NCBI RefSeq assembly: GCF_963675165.1 | Contig: NC_087377.1 | Coordinates: 12,758,632-12,822,631, forward strand | DNA: 64,000 nt | Source: Halichondria panicea | Lineage: Eukaryota; Porifera; Demospongiae; Suberitida; Halichondriidae | Direction of reading: 5' to 3' | Part shown: one piece after another, positions 60,261 to 64,000 of the stretch | Layout: each line of letters opens with the position of its first letter | How positions within the stretch are numbered: the first letter of the stretch is position 1 | Made by a program: the position numbers and the translations under genes | The notes under the pieces: model-generated | The model's database searches: none | What the model was told of the DNA's origin: nothing | The model's input: only the letters and a program-made list of their open reading frames with translations

Positions 60261-60855
60261 CACACACACAAACACACTACTGCATACTTCGCTTGTGCAT
60301 GCGCACCAAGGCATAATTATATAGTTGTTACAGTCCCAAAGTCACATCTTACGCTAGCTCAAAGCGGTCAGGCTGATTCCTAATACGTCTCGGTTAAGTG
60401 CACCGAGGTTCAACTGTATATCACCATTGGCATCATGCAGGCTCGGAGTGTTCAACATCAAAATTAGGCCAATCGAATGAATTCGGACTGGAATCAGAGG
60501 CACTTGTTTCCTCCCGAACAGAATCAGCCAGTCTTTACCTTAGTTGCATTGATCTATGTGACAATGTCTCTGGTCATCATGCATTGGCCAACTTCACCAC
60601 GTACAAAACCGGACCTGTTTTCTCGACAATTAATTTTTTCTCCCGTCAGCCATTTCTTTCTTCTACACATAAACAGAGTCTCCTACCGTACTCCTTTGCT
60701 TTCTTGTCATGCTGCTACATCTGAGCCAGCCAATGGTTTCAACAAATTCAACTTGGTCTACTCCCAACTGCCCTCGGTCACCTTACTTTTTGACGATCTG
60801 CACGGCTAGGCCGTTACCGTAGTGGCGGGATGGTACGTAATTGCTGTTAATGTCA
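60261..60855. other. Probably degenerate retroelement sequence, not recognised
   Basis: Reading frames on the plus strand here have no family resemblance. The minus strand, downstream of the RNase H scrap, has stops in all frames. Confidence 0.35.
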
Positions 60856-61104
60856 TTAGCGTGGTGACAGGATTCTGTGAGTGGAATTTTCTTCGGTTGG
60901 GGAATAGTGGGCGGTGGGCGGTGGCCGGCGACTGAGAGCGTCAGCATTAGCATGCTCAGAGGTCCTCAAGAATTTCAAGGTGTACTCGTATGTAGATAAG
61001 AAGAATAACCATTGCTTGATTCGTACCGAGGCCTGGGGTGATGTAGCTCGATCCAGACCCAATGATTTATGCTCTGTCACCAGTTCAAAGGAGTGTTCAA
61101 ACAC
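60856..61104 (-). pseudogene. Ty3/Gypsy-type RNase H fragment
   Basis: The frame reads FELVTEHKSL, then VRIKQWLFFLSTYEYTLKF and SEHANADALSR. This is the end of the reverse transcriptase-RNase H region of Gypsy retrotransposons, where DHKPL and NADALSR are landmarks. The usual catalytic Asp of the DHK motif is Glu here. Only about 80 residues remain, with no upstream reverse transcriptase and no integrase in frame. No long terminal repeats were seen. Confidence 0.75.
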
Positions 61105-63160
61105 ACTGGAACATTTTTATGCCCAAAAATGTAATGCATGCCACCCCTCCTTTTTCCCATCCAATGTTTCAGAAAAAGGAACGATTTATAGCAGATATCT
61201 TATAGGCTGACATTGTTATTTGTACTTGCTTGGGAAACTTCTACGGAGTCGATTGCACGGAGTGTGTGTTTGGTTGGCCTGGAAAAAATTGCGAAACAAA
61301 AAAGAACACGAGTCGAAGTTTTGGCAGTCTATCAAATTCTGAAAAACAAAACGTTGCGAATGGTATCTTCATGCTAAAGGGTTATTGGCGTGTTGTTACT
61401 GAATAGCCATGCACCAACTGTATCTGACACATGCAGTTGTACTGCAAGATGTTTCTACCTATGATTTTCTTGTATACGTACTATGTGCATGTCCCGAGAT
61501 GCCTTGTGGGCATGTAAAGTGTGCCTTAATGGCGGTATAAATGTTGACTTAGCACATTCTGGGCCAAATTTTCCAATCTGGCACAGATCATAATAATTAT
61601 TATCTACTTATTTTGAAAAGGGCACTTCAACGAGTGCTAAGCAATCCTATTGGCCTACTATACTACTGGAGGGAGAACAATGATCTTTCGGTATTATTGA
61701 AGCGCACATTTTTTAGTAGATCTAAGGCATGTGATGTTGATATGCAGGTGGACTTCTACATAATTAAACATCAAGTAAGACGTGGGAAGAGAGACTTTTT
61801 CTCCCTTCCTTGCGGCCTGGAATCGAGGTTACTTAATTGTAACATTTTGGTGTTCCCTCCCTCAAGATCGTGGTTGGATACATTTTTCCCAGCATATAAT
61901 TATATAGCTACTCAGTTACACCGGCAAAGGGAAGCTTTGCTCTCACTAGCGTCACAACGTCTATATGATGTACAGAATGGTTTTGTTTGGTACTTTGTGT
62001 AAGTATAAGTAGATCAACAAGTTGTGGGTGACCATTACATTCCTTACTTGTCTTATCTCTAGCTTGTACTGTACAAACATGAAAGTGCCTCAGGCCCACA
62101 CAATGATAACAAGCAATTCACCTATACATGTATACTATAATACATGCAGTGGTTCTTTGAGTTTAATCGAACCCCCCTCTGAGACATGGAGGCTTAAGCA
62201 GCTAGTTAGCTCTTTACTACAAGTTTTCACTTATGCACTTACTTTTAGCTCCTGTAAGTCCTGCGAAGCTTTGTTTGTTAGTTACAAACAATAAACCCTC
62301 CAATGCATGCTGACTGTTTCGAAGAAGTGACGACCTCATTCAACTAATGTGAGACTGGAACCCCCATATTTCAAGAATCCTTCCACCACGTACTGCGTGT
62401 ATAGTCTATGCTATTTTTACGTATACCTTTGTGTTTTCTCTGAAATTAGCCGGAAAACAAAAAAGGGGTGAAAGTGCAAATAATAATATCCTTGTGTACC
62501 CTCAATACCAGGCCGCAGGGAAAAAGAAAGGCGGCCTGGTATACTTTGCAAGCGCAATAATTCAGATATATTTGTCAGTATTACACTGTACTCTGCATGA
62601 CACCATACATTTCATCATAAAAATTTAATTGTAATTAAACGGACAAAGTACACAGAGGAAAAATACGAAATACCCCACGTAGTTAAAATTATAGTGGTAG
62701 CCTAATTCAAATGCACTAGTGGAATAATTATGTGTTACTATAATTATGTTATATACTTCTTCTAAGAGGCAGTTCAATTAGGGAGCTATAAGCCTTCCAG
62801 ACAGCTATAGAGCTTCCTGCATGCATGTATGTTAGGAAGAGTGGTTGACTCTTCTTATACATTAGTGGAGCTCGAGTAATAACTCCCGAGTGTCAGGTCT
62901 AAAGCTTTCAGGAGGGATCATTAGCGTCTTTATCTTCAGCAATGACTTCGTCGAACATAAAAGGAAACATTAATTTTAGTAGCAGATAGACTTGCCTGAT
63001 CAATATTAATACAGGAAACCCACAGGTACATACATGTACCTTTCCTATAACATCTGTAGGTTATCGTCATGCTTATCTCTAATGACTTAACTTGACACAA
63101 GAAAGGGTGTAAGCCAAAGCAGGATCGACTGAGTCATCTTTGCACAATAAAAAATGTATT
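61105..63160. other. Intergenic; scattered repeat scraps, no gene recognised
   Basis: 61811-61832 carries a GCGGCCTGGAATCGAGGTTA end of the TAGCCTCG family. 62508-62543 is a small hairpin (TACCAGGCCGC against GCGGCCTGGTA). The 129-residue frame at 61613-62002 has no recognisable domain and spans the repeat end, so I do not call it a gene. Confidence 0.45.
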
Positions 63161-63164
63161 TTAA

Positions 63165-63340
63165 CCCTTTCCCCGTTTTAATTAAAACAAGAAAATACAG
63201 AATAAATAACAATTTTCTTTAAAAATTTGTATGTCATGAACCATACATTGAAATGACTTGTAACTATTTCCTACAGGTAGCGCAGACCCCAGAGGTATCT
63301 TGACACCGTCTTCGTTACCTAGCAACTGACCACCCCCACT
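63165..63340 (+). mobile_element. piggyBac-type terminal fragment, inverted copy of 1-173
   Basis: TTAA at 63161-63164 is followed by CCCTTTCCCCGTTTTAATTA. The sequence matches positions 173-1 in reverse complement nearly throughout. The element body points to the right, and similarity cannot be followed past the left edge of the window. Confidence 0.65.
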
Positions 63341-64000
63341 AATTAGCAATTGTTTACAAACATTCACAACTATGTACACAAATAATATTGTATGAAGGCA
63401 CAGAGTGGCTAAAGACACTAAATAAGTGTTCTCAATGTTCTCACGGTGACATGGTTCAATCAGAATCTGCAGAAAGTTCTCTGCGAGGTCGTATCAGCAG
63501 ACGTCCTTTTCCCGGGAAATGTTTTCTTCACCTACACACAGGTTTACAAGTTCAATGGTGGCTCATGATGTCCACTGCTGTACTAACTAGCCTAAATACA
63601 GTTATACTGAAGCTATCAATACTACAGATGCTACTCTAGACTTACCAGATCCAAGAAGTTGTTCCATCGCAAGAGCTTCTTCCTTAGGCCTTCAGGCTCT
63701 ATATTTTCTAGCTTGAGGTAGCTTTTTATCTAGCTATGATCCCAGTCACAGTCCTCTCACTCAACAAGGCCATAAGCATCGATATTCTCACTGTCTAGCT
63801 ACTTTAGAACCTCACTGAGATTGTACTACGAAGATCTTGAAACATTATCAAACGGTCACTTTTCTTTCGACATTACTGTACAAAGTGTACCTCAAGGCAG
63901 CATATTAAAGATACCATGTGAAAGAGCAGCTCAATGCGCATGTGCTGGTATCTACAGTGTGTGCATAGCTCCAACACAGTGGGCACAACAAATTTTTGAA
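63341..64000. other. Nothing recognised
   Basis: No supported gene. This may be the interior of the TTAA-flanked element that begins at 63165. Confidence 0.4.

Noticed and set aside
60398-60809. Two overlapping plus frames of ~110 residues
   Set aside because: No recognisable family, and they lie opposite degenerate retroelement sequence.
61613-62002. 129-residue plus frame
   Set aside because: It crosses a TAGCCTCG-family end and has no domain, so is probably a chance frame.
63182-63418. 78-residue minus frame at the right edge
   Set aside because: It runs through the TTAA-flanked terminal repeat and shows no domain.

Overview
This is eukaryotic, intron-containing DNA, most likely from an invertebrate animal; a sponge or similar early-branching metazoan is my best guess. 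The signs are a Death-domain gene split by GT-AG introns, a metazoan HEAT-repeat gene, AT-rich intergenic DNA full of short TA-flanked inverted-repeat elements, and piggyBac, PIF/Harbinger, Mutator-like, Crypton-like and Gypsy remnants. The organism call is inference. No prokaryotic operon, CRISPR array or recognisable RNA gene was found.

Left flank (1-10.3 kb): three exons of a Death-domain gene with a proline-rich tail, then decayed remains (RecQ-like helicase, LINE reverse transcriptase, a second Death-domain scrap and a broken HEAT-repeat gene) mixed with miniature transposons. From 10310 to 13796 lies a PIF/Harbinger transposon with 17-bp terminal inverted repeats and a TTA target duplication. 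It has a spliced Myb/SANT-like gene and a convergent, broken DDE transposase gene.

Core (13801-40463): a 26.7-kb higher-order tandem array. The real gene is a two-exon piggyBac-family transposase on the minus strand. Exon 1 (46 acidic codons) and exon 2 (about 518 codons) are separated by an intron of 1.8-2.5 kb made almost entirely of a ~155-bp satellite. Each satellite unit carries a G-run of variable length followed by TTAGGG. There are five full genes (G1-G5, numbered left to right), three internally deleted genes (D1-D3) and three copies of a 944-bp non-coding module (F1-F3). In the direction of transcription the order is G5-D3-F3, G4-D2-F2, G3-G2-G1-D1-F1. G1-G4 share a 12-bp in-frame deletion immediately before the first catalytic Asp; only G5 lacks it. 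No terminal inverted repeats or TTAA bracket the units, so amplification probably went by recombination rather than transposition.

Right flank (40.5-64 kb): a second copy of the proline-rich exon plus the terminal exon of the Death-domain gene, then a better preserved 3' part of the HEAT-repeat gene. The two gene fragments recur in the same order on both sides of the array, which points to an old segmental duplication now about 40 kb apart. Further right are a Mutator-like element with 84-bp inverted repeats and a 10-bp target duplication, a small secreted-protein gene with an apparent frameshift, many miniature elements and a Gypsy RNase H scrap. The first ~173 bp and the stretch from 63165 are inverted copies of a piggyBac-type terminus flanked by TTAA.
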